Of a stretch of DNA of 64,000 bases, positions 46,768-56,098 are shown piece after piece. Each line of letters starts with the position of its first letter. Within the stretch, counting starts at the first letter, position 1. Source of the DNA: Arcobacter sp. (lineage in GTDB: Bacteria; Campylobacterota; Campylobacteria; Campylobacterales; Arcobacteraceae); NCBI GenBank assembly GCA_002869535.1, contig PKUK01000009.1, forward strand, positions 124,001 through 188,000, written 5' to 3'. Under the pieces are notes generated by a model. That model saw nothing but the letters and a program-made list of their open reading frames with translations. It searched no databases and was not told the DNA's origin. Made by a program: the position numbers and the translations under genes.

Positions 46768-46830
46768 TTGAACCTTCCTTTGGGATAATATCCCTAATTA
46801 TTACATTACAATTCTTAATGTTAGATTAAA

Positions 46831-47544
46831 TTAGAAGGGCCAAAGCATTTTTAGTAGTTTTGTTCCCCAAGGTTGATGCATAACGTCCTGTTCTTCACCA
46901 TCTTTTTTATACAAAACTTTCAAATTTGCAACTTGAGATGATTTTATAGAGTTGTCTGGACTTATATCATAAGGCCGAATAACCCCCGAAATTATTATCT
47001 CTTGCTTCTGTTCATCAATCAACATCTCTTTAGAACCTTTAATGTAATAGTTTCCATTTTGATATGTTTCTTCTATTATAACAGAAAGTGTCGTAGAAAA
47101 AGATTCATCCGCTGCAGCTTTGACATCTCCTTTGAAAGAGCTATCACTACTTGAGTTAAATTCAACACCGCCATAGCTATTAATTTTGTCTGCTACTTTT
47201 TGAACTCTATCATTTAAAGGTAGCAAATTGTTTGCTGAAGGAGTTATAAGTCCTCCACCTAAAGATTCTGAGCTTGTGTTTGTAAGTTCTCTTTTATTAC
47301 TAGTGTTTGAGGATAGAGCTTCATCAATAACTACTTGAATTATATCACCAACTTGTAGGTCTTTTTTATCTGCAAATAAAGAAGGTCCTTTTCGAGAATA
47401 TAAAGAACCTTTATTATATTGAACAACAGGCTGTGGTTTTACTACTTGTATAGGAGGTTTTTCAAATTCAATCTCAGGAGTAGTGCCTGAACAAGAGTTT
47501 AAAAAAAAAGCAAATAAAACAACTGCAAAATATTTAGTTTTCAT
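46831..47544 (-). CDS. flgH: Flagellar L-ring protein FlgH
   Basis: FlgH is the outer-membrane lipoprotein of the L-ring. Lipobox FLNSC (Cys18) follows a standard signal peptide. The 237-residue protein carries the family stretches GSLYSRKGPSLFADKKDLQVGDII, VVIDEALSSNTS, and the C-terminal YYIKGSKEMLIDEQKQEIIISGVIRPYDI. Its start overlaps the preceding unknown gene by 11 bases. flgI, the P-ring partner, lies on the other side of the divergent promoter region at 50.7 kb. Confidence 0.94.
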   Translation of the reverse strand: MKTKYFAVVLFAFFLNSCSGTTPEIEFEKPPIQVVKPQPVVQYNKGSLYSRKGPSLFADKKDLQVGDIIQVVIDEALSSNTSNKRELTNTSSESLGGGLITPSANNLLPLNDRVQKVADKINSYGGVEFNSSSDSSFKGDVKAAADESFSTTLSVIIEETYQNGNYYIKGSKEMLIDEQKQEIIISGVIRPYDISPDNSIKSSQVANLKVLYKKDGEEQDVMHQPWGTKLLKMLWPF

Positions 47545-47956
47545 TATATTTACTCTCTATTATATATTTTATATCTATTACTATTTTAATATTGTTTAAA
47601 TCATTCTTTATTAATGCTAAAGTTCCATATCTAACCTTTAGGGCATCTAGATTTGCACTTGTATCACATACTAATAATATCTTGTTTTTTACAATTTTAA
47701 CATCTTGTATATACTCTTGACCAATCAAATCGACTGCTGTTTCAACTTCTTTGAATATCAGTCTCTCTACTTTTTTAGAGTCTTCTCTTTTCATCTCTTC
47801 AATATTTTGTGGAGATATTTTATCTCTATCTTGGCTTGAAGAAAACTCATCACTCATATGAAAATAGTATGCAGTAAACATAGTAACTAATGCAAGAACT
47901 GAAATTATTTTCATTACATAATTTTTAGGTCCACTATTTTTTACTGTAACTATCAT
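47534..47956 (-). CDS. Unassigned single-pass membrane protein in the flagellar operon
   Basis: A 140-residue protein with a membrane helix at about residues 15-33 (VMKIISVLALVTMFTAYYF), then a polar segment and a folded C-terminal part with VKNKILLVCDTSANLDALKVRYG. I do not recognise the family. It is five bases after fliL and overlaps flgH by 11 bases, so it is coupled to both. The topology, a short cytoplasmic end and periplasmic domain of about 105 residues, suggests a basal-body or stator-associated protein, but that rests on position only. Confidence 0.6.
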   Translation of the reverse strand: MIVTVKNSGPKNYVMKIISVLALVTMFTAYYFHMSDEFSSSQDRDKISPQNIEEMKREDSKKVERLIFKEVETAVDLIGQEYIQDVKIVKNKILLVCDTSANLDALKVRYGTLALIKNDLNNIKIVIDIKYIIESKYNEN

Positions 47957-47961
47957 TTATC

Positions 47962-48495
47962 CTACTTTATTACAAAAGTTGTAAACAAAATATCTTTAAT
48001 ACTACTCTTTTGAATATCAGAGTTTCCAGTAGTTGCATCATTTAAAACTTTATTAATTTCATCAATCATCTCATCTTTTAATAAGGCTTTCCCACCTACA
48101 GTTAAAAGTTCTTCTGAACTTCTTGCACTTATTTGAGATATAACAACATCAATAATTTCTGCTTTATAAGCTTCTACAATTGCTTCAATAGCTGGATCAC
48201 TACTTTTTAATGTAAAAGATAGCTTCATCAACTTTTCTCTACCTTTTGCATTAGTAATATTTAATACTAAATCATTAACTGCAGCTTTAAATCTATCACT
48301 TGAATTACTCTCTTCTTTTTTTGCTGTTTCTGCTTGATTGCTATTTTCTTGAGGACTAAAAACCCCTTGAGAATAGAGAAAAAATCCACCACCAACTACT
48401 GCTAGTAATAAAAATAAGATTAGTGCAATAAGCACCATCATTAAACCTTTTCCCCCACTCTTTGCAGGTTGTTCTACAACTACTTCTTCAGCCAT
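47962..48495 (-). CDS. fliL: Flagellar basal body-associated protein FliL
   Basis: FliL is an inner-membrane protein near the stator and supports torque. The 177-residue protein has a single helix at about residues 18-41 (LMMVLIALILFLLLAVVGGG), a polar linker and a periplasmic SPFH-like domain with VNDLVLNITNAKGREKLMKLSFTL, AIVEAYKAEIIDVVISQISARSSEEL and the typical end SIKDILFTTFVIK. It lies two bases after the MotE-like gene. Confidence 0.9.
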   Translation of the reverse strand: MAEEVVVEQPAKSGGKGLMMVLIALILFLLLAVVGGGFFLYSQGVFSPQENSNQAETAKKEESNSSDRFKAAVNDLVLNITNAKGREKLMKLSFTLKSSDPAIEAIVEAYKAEIIDVVISQISARSSEELLTVGGKALLKDEMIDEINKVLNDATTGNSDIQKSSIKDILFTTFVIK

Positions 48496-48497
48496 TG

Positions 48498-48989
48498 TTA
48501 TCCTTTCTTGCTTTCATCTTTAACTCTAAAATTTTTAAGCTTTTCAGTAAGCTTAGAGGCATTTCTTATACTTAAAAATCTCATGATTTGAGTTACTTTT
48601 TTCTCTTTTAATTTCAAGATTATATCAAAAACATCTTCAATTTTTCCATCATCTATCATTTTGTTAAAAATTTGACCGGCAATTTTTGGTTTCATTGCAT
48701 TATATATTTTTGAAGTTTTACTAACAACTTCTCCTTGTATATCTTTTAAAATTGTTTGATTTCTATCATATATATTTTGTATTTTTTGTTTTTCAGATTT
48801 TATTTTAGCCATTAATGCTTCTAGCTCTTGTTTTCTTTTTTTGTACTCTTCTTCTTTTAATGTATAAAACTTATTTAAATCTTGTTTTAAAACCATAATC
48901 TCTTTTTTCTCTTTAATAAAATAACCAGCTGTCTCTTGTGAAAATAGATATGTTCCAAAAACCAAAATTATTAAAAATATTTTATTCAA
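48498..48989 (-). CDS. MotE-like flagellar motor chaperone
   Basis: A 163-residue exported protein: signal peptide (residues 1-16), then a long coiled coil of about residues 25-90, then an MgtE-N/FliG-like helical block (NAMKPKIAGQIFNKMIDDGKIEDVFDIILKLKEKKVTQIM). This arrangement matches the MotE family, periplasmic proteins that stabilise the stator protein MotC, and the similar PflA/PDP-type proteins of Campylobacterota. The exact partner is not shown. It stands between fliJ and fliL in the flagellar operon. Confidence 0.7.
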   Translation of the reverse strand: MNKIFLIILVFGTYLFSQETAGYFIKEKKEIMVLKQDLNKFYTLKEEEYKKRKQELEALMAKIKSEKQKIQNIYDRNQTILKDIQGEVVSKTSKIYNAMKPKIAGQIFNKMIDDGKIEDVFDIILKLKEKKVTQIMRFLSIRNASKLTEKLKNFRVKDESKKG

Positions 48990-49000
48990 TTAAAATCTCC

Positions 49001-49405
49001 TTATCCTGTTATATATTTACTTTGTACAAATTCACTTGACTCTGCTTCTTCTGCAACTAGCATCTTTTTATATAACTCTTTTTTCTGTTCTTTAAGTAAA
49101 TAATCATATTGTTCAGCCTCTTTTTGAAGTTGTACAATTTCTAAATTTAACTTATCTATTTTTGTTAATAAAAAGTTTCTTTGAGACTCTAGTTTTTTAC
49201 GTTCCATTCTTAGTGTCTCTTTATGAATTTCTAAAATCTTAAAGTCTGAAATTGCTCCATGTCTATCAACACTTGCTGTATTTATATTAACACTTAAATC
49301 GTTTATTTGTTCATCAAATAGTGAAATTGAATTCATAATTTCAGCTTTATACATCAATTTTTGATCAGTTTGAGATTTTTTTAGCTTATATAATTTTTGT
49401 ATCAT
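49001..49405 (-). CDS. fliJ: FliJ-like flagellar export protein
   Basis: A 134-residue, almost entirely coiled-coil protein with no signal peptide, containing MERKKLESQRNFLLTKIDKLNLEIVQLQKEAEQYD. Size, helical pattern and place in the operon fit FliJ, the cytoplasmic stalk of the flagellar export ATPase. FliJ sequences diverge strongly, so this is a context call. It overlaps fliQ by four bases (ATGA). Confidence 0.6.
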   Translation of the reverse strand: MIQKLYKLKKSQTDQKLMYKAEIMNSISLFDEQINDLSVNINTASVDRHGAISDFKILEIHKETLRMERKKLESQRNFLLTKIDKLNLEIVQLQKEAEQYDYLLKEQKKELYKKMLVAEEAESSEFVQSKYITG

Positions 49406-49674
49406 CCGTTATTACCAAACATTAAAATCATATTCCATAACTCTATTGTATAAGTACTTACATTATCGCCAATCCATGGTAAAGAGATTAATATAAAAAC
49501 AGATACAAAAATAACTTTAGGTACAAAAGCCAATGCCGCATCAGAGATTTGAGTTACTGCTTGAAATACAGAAATCAAAAGCCCTATTACCATACTTACA
49601 AGTAGTGAGGGTAAGGCTAACAAAAGAATTATCTTAACTGTACTTTGGGCAATAGCCATTAGATCCATGTTCAT
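49402..49674 (-). CDS. fliQ: Flagellar export protein FliQ
   Basis: FliQ is a 90-residue inner-membrane part of the flagellar type III export gate. It has two hydrophobic helices, at about residues 15-38 and 55-75, joined by the conserved FQAVTQISDAALAFVPKV loop. It overlaps the acidic gene upstream and fliJ downstream by four bases each, so translation of the three is coupled. fliP and fliR are not in this window. Confidence 0.93.
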   Translation of the reverse strand: MNMDLMAIAQSTVKIILLLALPSLLVSMVIGLLISVFQAVTQISDAALAFVPKVIFVSVFILISLPWIGDNVSTYTIELWNMILMFGNNG

Positions 49675-50627
49675 TCTTTTATCTTTACCGTAATTTCTAA
49701 TGCTTTACTCTCTAATAATTTAGTTAAAAACTCTTTTATATCATTTGGATTATCAAGTTTTAAACTCATCTCTTTTGCTTTATTTTCTATTTTTTTTGCT
49801 ACTCTTGGCTTTATATCTTTTCCACTTAAAGCAGATAAAATATCATCTTCTGTTAAATCATCTAAAGATGTGATATCTTCAAAACTCATTAGTTCATCCA
49901 TCTCTTCAAGAGAAGTGATTGATTCAAATGTTTTATCAGTTTCATCATTAGTATTAATTTTAGACTCCTCATCTAGCAACTGCTCAGATTCATTTGTTTC
50001 AAAAGATTCTTCTTCATTTTCTTGAAGTTCTTCTTCACCTATTTCAATTTTTTCACTATCTTCATCTATAGCGTCATCATAATCAGTTTCTTCATCTTGA
50101 GATAATAAATCTTTTAAATCATCACTGAGTTCATAATCATCATCTATAATTTTATCTTCATTTTCTACAGTATCTTTATCTTCACTATTATAAGCATCAT
50201 TAACAATATTTGTAATAGAATCTTGTATTTGTCTATCATCAAAATCATCGTCATCATCTAGACCTAAGTCTTTCATTTTCTTAAGAATATATTTTGATAT
50301 ATCAGCAATAGAATCAACACTTAAATCATCAATTCCTTTTTGTTTTAAATACTCTTGTTCTATTCCATCTTTTGGTTTTAAAAACTTTATTTTAGAATTT
50401 ATTAAATTCTCTTTTATAATCTTTGCATCATCAATTAAAAAGACATCATCATCATTATCTTCAATTAGCTCTTTTAAGGTATTCAAGGATTGAACATCTT
50501 GAATTAAACCATTATCACCTAATTTAAAATCGATGTGAGTTCTATTTAATTCATCTTTAATATCTTTTTTAAAGTTTTGACCGCCATAAATATAAATATT
50601 CAAAGATAACCCTAATTTATTTTTCAT
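49671..50627 (-). CDS. Unassigned highly acidic protein heading the flagellar operon
   Basis: A 318-residue protein without a membrane segment. The N-terminal 120 residues look folded (LNIYIYGGQNFKKDIKDEL; VFLIDDAKIIKENL), the middle (about 123-255) is extremely rich in Asp and Glu (for example DDDDDFDD and EEELQENEEES) and low-complexity, and the C-terminal 60 residues (ITSLDDLTEDDILSALSGKD, then a Lys-rich helix) look folded again. I do not recognise a family. It overlaps fliQ by ATGA and is divergent from flgI, so it is the first gene of the leftward flagellar unit. It might be a flagellar regulator or positioning factor; the sequence does not say. Confidence 0.65.
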   Translation of the reverse strand: MKNKLGLSLNIYIYGGQNFKKDIKDELNRTHIDFKLGDNGLIQDVQSLNTLKELIEDNDDDVFLIDDAKIIKENLINSKIKFLKPKDGIEQEYLKQKGIDDLSVDSIADISKYILKKMKDLGLDDDDDFDDRQIQDSITNIVNDAYNSEDKDTVENEDKIIDDDYELSDDLKDLLSQDEETDYDDAIDEDSEKIEIGEEELQENEEESFETNESEQLLDEESKINTNDETDKTFESITSLEEMDELMSFEDITSLDDLTEDDILSALSGKDIKPRVAKKIENKAKEMSLKLDNPNDIKEFLTKLLESKALEITVKIKE

Positions 50628-50691
50628 TTATGATATCTAAAATTTATATAAATTTAGATAAAATAAATCAATAATCATACGAGGTAAACTA

Positions 50692-51744
50692 TTGAAATAC
50701 ATTTTTTTATTTTTTTTCTTATTTACATCTATATATGCACAAACAATAAAAGATATAACAAATATTGTTGGTATTAGAGAAAATCAACTTTTAGGTTATG
50801 GGCTTGTAGTTGGACTTGCAGGTACTGGTGATAAATCAACTTTTACTATGCAAAGTTTACAAAATCTACTTAGAAATTCATATATAAAAATTCCTACATC
50901 ATCAATTAAGTCTAAAAATATAGCAGCAGTAATGGTAACTTCATCACTTCCTGCCTTTGCTAGACAAGGTGATAAAATAAAAGTTAAGATTTCTGCTATT
51001 GGTGATGCCAAATCAATCAATAATGGTGAACTTTTATTAACTCAATTAAAAGGTGTAGATGGCAATGTTTATGGACTTGCACAAGGAACAATAATAGCTA
51101 CTAAAGATAATGAAACCACTGGAATGATTTATGAGGGTGCTATTATAGAAAATGAAATACCATATACCCTAAAAAATGAAAAAAATTTAACACTTAGTTT
51201 AATAAAAGCATCTGCCTCTGATGCTGATATGATTCAAAGAAAAATAAATGAAAAGTTTGGCTCAAAAATTGCTTTTGCATATGATACAAGAACTATTGAA
51301 GTTAACAAACCCCAAGATGATATGTCAATGGTAAGATTTATCTCAATGATCGAAGATATACCACTAGACTCCTCTTTTAAAAAAAGAATTATCATAGATA
51401 AAAATAGAGAGATGATTATCTCTGGAAATGAGATTGAGATAGGTCCAGTTACTGTTACAAAAGAGAATTTTATTTTAAGAATTAAACAAACAGATTTAAA
51501 TAGTGAAGAATGGGATAACATAGAAGTAAATAAGGGAATGAATATTGGTGATGATATTGTTATTGCTGATAAACCAATAGTAGATTTAGATAATACCATG
51601 ATAAATACAAAAGGTTTACCAAAAGTTTCTGATTTAGTAAGAGCAATGAAAGTAATGAAATTGCCAATGGTAGATATAATTGAAACCCTTAAATTAATTA
51701 AAGAGCTAGGGGCTCTTGATGTTGAACTTGAAATTAGAGGATAA
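50692..51744 (+). CDS. flgI: Flagellar P-ring protein FlgI
   Basis: FlgI forms the periplasmic P-ring round the rod. A signal peptide covers residues 1-16 (cleavage after IYA). Family stretches are DITNIVGIRENQLLGYGLVVGLAGTGD, FTMQSLQNLLRN, AAVMVTSSLPAFARQGDKIKV and the C-terminal LPKVSDLVRAMKVMKL. The start is TTG at 50692, seven bases after a GAGGT site; no ATG fits a signal peptide start. 350 residues is normal. fliM follows three bases after its stop. Confidence 0.95.
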   Translation: MKYIFLFFFLFTSIYAQTIKDITNIVGIRENQLLGYGLVVGLAGTGDKSTFTMQSLQNLLRNSYIKIPTSSIKSKNIAAVMVTSSLPAFARQGDKIKVKISAIGDAKSINNGELLLTQLKGVDGNVYGLAQGTIIATKDNETTGMIYEGAIIENEIPYTLKNEKNLTLSLIKASASDADMIQRKINEKFGSKIAFAYDTRTIEVNKPQDDMSMVRFISMIEDIPLDSSFKKRIIIDKNREMIISGNEIEIGPVTVTKENFILRIKQTDLNSEEWDNIEVNKGMNIGDDIVIADKPIVDLDNTMINTKGLPKVSDLVRAMKVMKLPMVDIIETLKLIKELGALDVELEIRG

Positions 51745-51747
51745 GAG

Positions 51748-52842
51748 ATGGCAGAATTTTTAAGTCAAGATGAAATTGATGCTCTTTTAGATATAGCTGA
51801 GCAGGGTGAAGATATTGATAAAACTGCCGATGAACCAATAATATCAAAAGAAAAAAACTACTCTATTTATGACTTTAAAAAACCAAATCGTATTTCAAAT
51901 GAACAGTTTAAAGCTTTTTCAACACTCCATGATAAAATGCTTAGAGATCTTATTACTGACCTTTCTGCTATGCTTAGAAAGATTGTTGATATAAAACTAT
52001 ACTCTATTGAGCAAATGACTTATGGTGAATTTATTTTATCTATTCCACAATTAACATCTTTAAATACTTTATCTATCAAACCACTAGATGGAAGAATAGT
52101 AATTGAGTGTAATCCAGGTATTTCACATAAAATTATTGCAGAATTATTAGGAAGTGGTTCAGTTGCTGCTAGTGATAACCTAGATAGAGAGTTAACAGAA
52201 ATTGAAGTTGAGATATTTGACCATTTTTATAAACTTATTGTTTCACATTTATATAAAGCTTGGGATGAAATTACAACACTTAACTTTAAAATAGAATCAA
52301 GAGATACAAATGCAAATGCTATTCAAATTATCTCAGATCATGAAATTGTTCTGCTTGTTGTTTTAGAATTTACAATTGATGAAGAATCAGGATTTTTATC
52401 TATTTGTTATCCTATTTCATACATAGAGACTCTATTAAATAAAATTGTTACAAAGATTTTCGCAGAAGGTAGAAATAAAAAAGCAAGTAGAAAAAGAGAT
52501 ATTACAACTTTGATCTCTGGTGCAAAAATGAATATTGAAGCAATTATGGCTGAAACTGTTCTAAAAGCCTCTGAAGTTTTAGATTTAAAAGAGGGAGATG
52601 TTATAGTCTTTAACAAAAACTCAACTTCATCAACTTCAAAAGTATATATCAATAATAAAGAAAAATTCTTAGCAATAAGTGGCTTATCAAATAATAGAAA
52701 AGCTATCCAGATAAAAGCAAATATAGATCATGAGAAAATGGAAACATTAGAAACTTTAAGAAGTATGAGAGAAGAGCGAATTCAAAAAGCTAAAGAGAGT
52801 CAAGAAAAAATTACTCAACTCTTATCAGAAAGAGACACTTAA
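51748..52842 (+). CDS. fliM: Flagellar motor switch protein FliM
   Basis: FliM is the C-ring protein that binds CheY-P and sets motor direction. The N-terminal CheY-binding peptide is FLSQDEIDALL (residues 4-14), the middle domain contains LTEIEVEIFDHFYKLI and WDEITTLNFKIESRDTN, and the C-terminal SpoA domain includes LKEGDVIVFNKN. A 364-residue length is normal. It shares the unit with flgI and ends in a small hairpin shared with pyrC. Confidence 0.95.
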   Translation: MAEFLSQDEIDALLDIAEQGEDIDKTADEPIISKEKNYSIYDFKKPNRISNEQFKAFSTLHDKMLRDLITDLSAMLRKIVDIKLYSIEQMTYGEFILSIPQLTSLNTLSIKPLDGRIVIECNPGISHKIIAELLGSGSVAASDNLDRELTEIEVEIFDHFYKLIVSHLYKAWDEITTLNFKIESRDTNANAIQIISDHEIVLLVVLEFTIDEESGFLSICYPISYIETLLNKIVTKIFAEGRNKKASRKRDITTLISGAKMNIEAIMAETVLKASEVLDLKEGDVIVFNKNSTSSTSKVYINNKEKFLAISGLSNNRKAIQIKANIDHEKMETLETLRSMREERIQKAKESQEKITQLLSERDT

Positions 52843-52849
52843 GTCTCTT
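52830..52849. terminator. Hairpin between converging fliM and pyrC
   Basis: AAGAGAC (52830-52836) pairs with GTCTCTT (52843-52849), loop 6 bases, followed on the plus strand by ATTTTAT. It overlaps the fliM stop codon and the pyrC stop. Confidence 0.6.
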
Positions 52850-53860
52850 ATTTTATAGACCACTTCAGTTTTTGATTATTGTACATTGGAACAACATTTT
52901 CACCAAAACCTTCATAAATATTAGGAACAGTAAATTCCTCTTTTACTAAAGTAATATCTTTACTTAGTGGTTTAAAATTATAAATCTTTTGAGCATTTAA
53001 ACTTAGAAAAGCATTTAAATTATCTAATTTATCATGTTCTTCAAAAAGCTCCACTAAAACTTGAAGAGCTATAGGAGAAGTAAAAACTCCTGCTGCACAA
53101 CCACAAGACTCTTTTTTATGTTTAGGATGCGGTGCAGAATCTGAACCAAACATAATTTTTGCATTTCCATCTAATGCAGCTTTTAGTAAGGCATCTCTAT
53201 CTTCATATCTTTTTGCTATAGGTTTACAAAAAAGATGTGGTTGAAGCATTCCACCTGCAACATCATCTAATGTAATAAGTAAATGATGTAAAGTGATTGT
53301 TGCATACAAGTTATCATATCTTTCAACTAACTCTACAGCATCTTTAGTAGTAATATGCTCCATAATAATTTTAAGTTTAGGAAAGGCTTTAGCTAAACCT
53401 TCATAAATAGGCATAAACTCTTTTTCTCTATCCATTACAAAGCCATTTGTTTCACCATGAACACATAAAGGGATATCCAAATCACTCATAGCTTCAAGAG
53501 TTGGTCGTAAACTCTCAGCATCTATTGCTGCAACTCCATTTTCTGAATTTGTAGTAATTCCTGCAGGATAGAGTTTTATACCTATAATTTCATCTTTAAC
53601 ATCTTCTAAAAATTCTCTTGAGTACTCTTGAAAAAATAGAGTAATAAAAGGCTCAAAGTTATCTTCTTGGCAAGCCTCTTTTATTCTATTTTTATAAGCT
53701 ATTAAAGCCTCTTTTGTAGTAACAGGTGGCACTAAGTTTGGCATTACCAATGCACCAGCAAAAGTTTTAGAAGTTAGTGGCCCCACTAGTTTTAACATTT
53801 CACCATCTCTTAGGTGAAGATGCATATCTAGTGGAGAATTAAGAACAATTTGCTTACTCA

Positions 53861-53861
<1 letters not shown>
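52848..53861 (-). CDS. pyrC: Dihydroorotase
   Basis: PyrC closes carbamoyl aspartate to dihydroorotate in pyrimidine synthesis. Metal-binding motifs are DMHLHLRDGEML (HxH), KLYPAGITTNSENGV, LCVHGETN, MEHITTKDAVEL, ITLHHLLITLDD and GSDSAPHPKHKKE with the catalytic Asp. 337 residues fits the class II type. The start is GTG at 53861, overlapping the TAG of glnB in TAGTG, so it is coupled to a nitrogen-control gene, which may tie carbamoyl phosphate use to nitrogen status. Confidence 0.94.
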
Positions 53862-54220
<359 letters not shown>

Positions 54221-54278
54221 TTATATTCTAACAAAATAAATTTAAATAAATCTAATCATTCTATAACTAATAATTAGA

Positions 54279-55463
54279 TTAAAATGCTCGTTTGAATTCT
54301 GGATATGCTTCAAGTCCACACTCTTCAACATCCAATCCTTGCATCTCTTCGTCTTTTTCTGCTCTTAGTGGTACTATTTTATTAATTATAAATAATACTA
54401 CAAATGATGTAACAAAAGCAAAAGTTCCAACAACAAGTACACCTTTTAATTGTCCAAGTAAGGTAATATCATCTCCATTTGATGCAAAAATACCAACAGC
54501 AATTGTTCCCCAAATACCATTTAATAAGTGAACAGATAGAGCCCCTACTGGATCATCAAGTTTTAATTTATCAAAAAAGCTTACACCAAAGATAACTAAA
54601 ACACCACCAATTGCACCTATTAAGATTGGAGTATAAATATCATAAAGATCAGGACCTGCAGTAATTGCAACCAATCCACCTAATGCTCCATTTAATACCA
54701 TAGTAATATCAAGTCTGTTATATCTAAAATGCATATATAAACCAACTAAAATAGCTCCTGCTAAACCTGCTGTATTAGTATTCATAATAGTTAAAGCTAC
54801 CGCATCTGCACTCTCTTTTGAAGCAATTGAACCTACACTTCCACCATTGAATCCAAACCAACCAATCCATAAAAGAAATGCCCCTAAAGTTACAAGAGGG
54901 ATATTTGAAGCTGGAATAACCCGAACCCCACCCTCTTTTGGATATCTTCCTCGTCTAGCTCCTATAATAATTATAGCTGCAAGTAGTGCCCAACCACCAG
55001 TACTATGAATAACAGTAGATCCTGCTAAATCATACATAGTTAAATCTAAAACAGTGCCTTCTAGCATATCGCTTCCCCAAGACCAATTTACAACTATAGG
55101 ATAAATTAATGCACCCATTATTATAGTAAATAGTCCAAGTGGTAACACCTTTGCTCTTTCACTAACTCCTCCAGACATTATATTAATTACCTTACCAACA
55201 AATGCCATTTGGAATAAAAATGCAGCCCATTTACTCATACTATCACTTCCAAAATCACCAAAAGCAATAGAGTACCCAACTAATAAAAATGCCAAAGAGG
55301 CTACTGCATAAATCATAGTATTAACCATTAGCACTGCACTTACATTTTTAGTACGTACTAATCCCGCTTCCAACATAGCAAAACCTGGAACCATAAAAAT
55401 GATTAAAGTCATTGCAAAAATTGCAAAAAATGTATCAATTACATAAGAGATGTTTGCATCCAT
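54279..55463 (-). CDS. amt: Ammonium transporter Amt (intact copy)
   Basis: Trimeric ammonium channel, 394 residues with eleven expected membrane segments. Typical stretches are MVPGFAMLEAGLVRTKN, LAGSTVIHSTGGWALL (twin-histidine region: His in VIHS), ASNIPLVTLGAFLLWIGWFGFNGGS, DVVLNGALGGLVAITAG-like VLNGALGGLVAITAGPD, and DDPVGALSVHLLNGIWG with the second pore histidine. The WIGWFGFNGG block shows the Gly that has become TGA in the neighbouring amtB. It is followed by its own P-II gene and pyrC. Confidence 0.95.
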   Translation of the reverse strand: MDANISYVIDTFFAIFAMTLIIFMVPGFAMLEAGLVRTKNVSAVLMVNTMIYAVASLAFLLVGYSIAFGDFGSDSMSKWAAFLFQMAFVGKVINIMSGGVSERAKVLPLGLFTIIMGALIYPIVVNWSWGSDMLEGTVLDLTMYDLAGSTVIHSTGGWALLAAIIIIGARRGRYPKEGGVRVIPASNIPLVTLGAFLLWIGWFGFNGGSVGSIASKESADAVALTIMNTNTAGLAGAILVGLYMHFRYNRLDITMVLNGALGGLVAITAGPDLYDIYTPILIGAIGGVLVIFGVSFFDKLKLDDPVGALSVHLLNGIWGTIAVGIFASNGDDITLLGQLKGVLVVGTFAFVTSFVVLFIINKIVPLRAEKDEEMQGLDVEECGLEAYPEFKRAF

Positions 55464-55582
55464 ACTTATCCTTATTATTTAATTTGGATTATTATATATT
55501 ATCTCTATAATTTTTGATTTATTTTGATGGTTGTTTTTTATACATAATTTTTGGGTGTTTTTTAGACTGATAGAATATCTTG

Positions 55583-55670
55583 TATAATTAATATACAAAA
55601 ACTAAAGAGTGCTTAAGAGGCGCACTCTTTGTTTTAATAAAAAAAGACAAATAAAAGTATTGTCTTTTTT
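55583..55670 (+). ncRNA. Candidate small RNA between the two amt/P-II pairs
   Basis: On the plus strand a TGTATAAT -10 box (55583-55588) is followed, after the expected start near 55595, by hairpin AAAGAGTGC (55604-55612) with GCACTCTTT (55622-55630), and then by a second hairpin (55641-55650 with 55660-55669) ending in a run of T. That makes a possible transcript of about 75 bases with a terminator. The second hairpin is bidirectional and also ends the glnK transcript from the right. A simple pair of terminators without a small RNA is the main alternative. Confidence 0.35.
55641..55669. terminator. Bidirectional terminator after glnK
   Basis: AAAAAGACAA (55641-55650) pairs with TTGTCTTTTT (55660-55669) around 9 bases, with A and T runs on both sides. 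It lies 15 bases beyond the glnK stop and separates the two amt/P-II units. Confidence 0.75.
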
Positions 55671-55684
55671 ATATAAAATAAGAA

Positions 55685-56026
<342 letters not shown>

Positions 56027-56066
56027 TTATTCCTTTTAGTAATATTTCAAAAAAATATATCTTTTT

Positions 56067-56090
56067 AAAAGGTAAGTCTCCTTACCTTTT
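56067..56090 (-). terminator. 10-bp hairpin between amtB and glnK
   Basis: AAAAGGTAAG (56067-56076) and CTTACCTTTT (56081-56090) are exact complements with a 4-base loop. On the minus strand the stem ends in TTTT and is followed by AAAAAG, so it may reduce read-through or protect the amtB mRNA end. Confidence 0.55.
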
Positions 56091-56098
56091 ATCACCAT

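Noticed and set aside
50628-50691. Sigma-54 or sigma-28 promoter between the acidic gene and flgI
   Set aside because: No GG-N10-GC or TAAA-N15-CGATA-like motif could be found in the spacer, so no special flagellar sigma site can be claimed.
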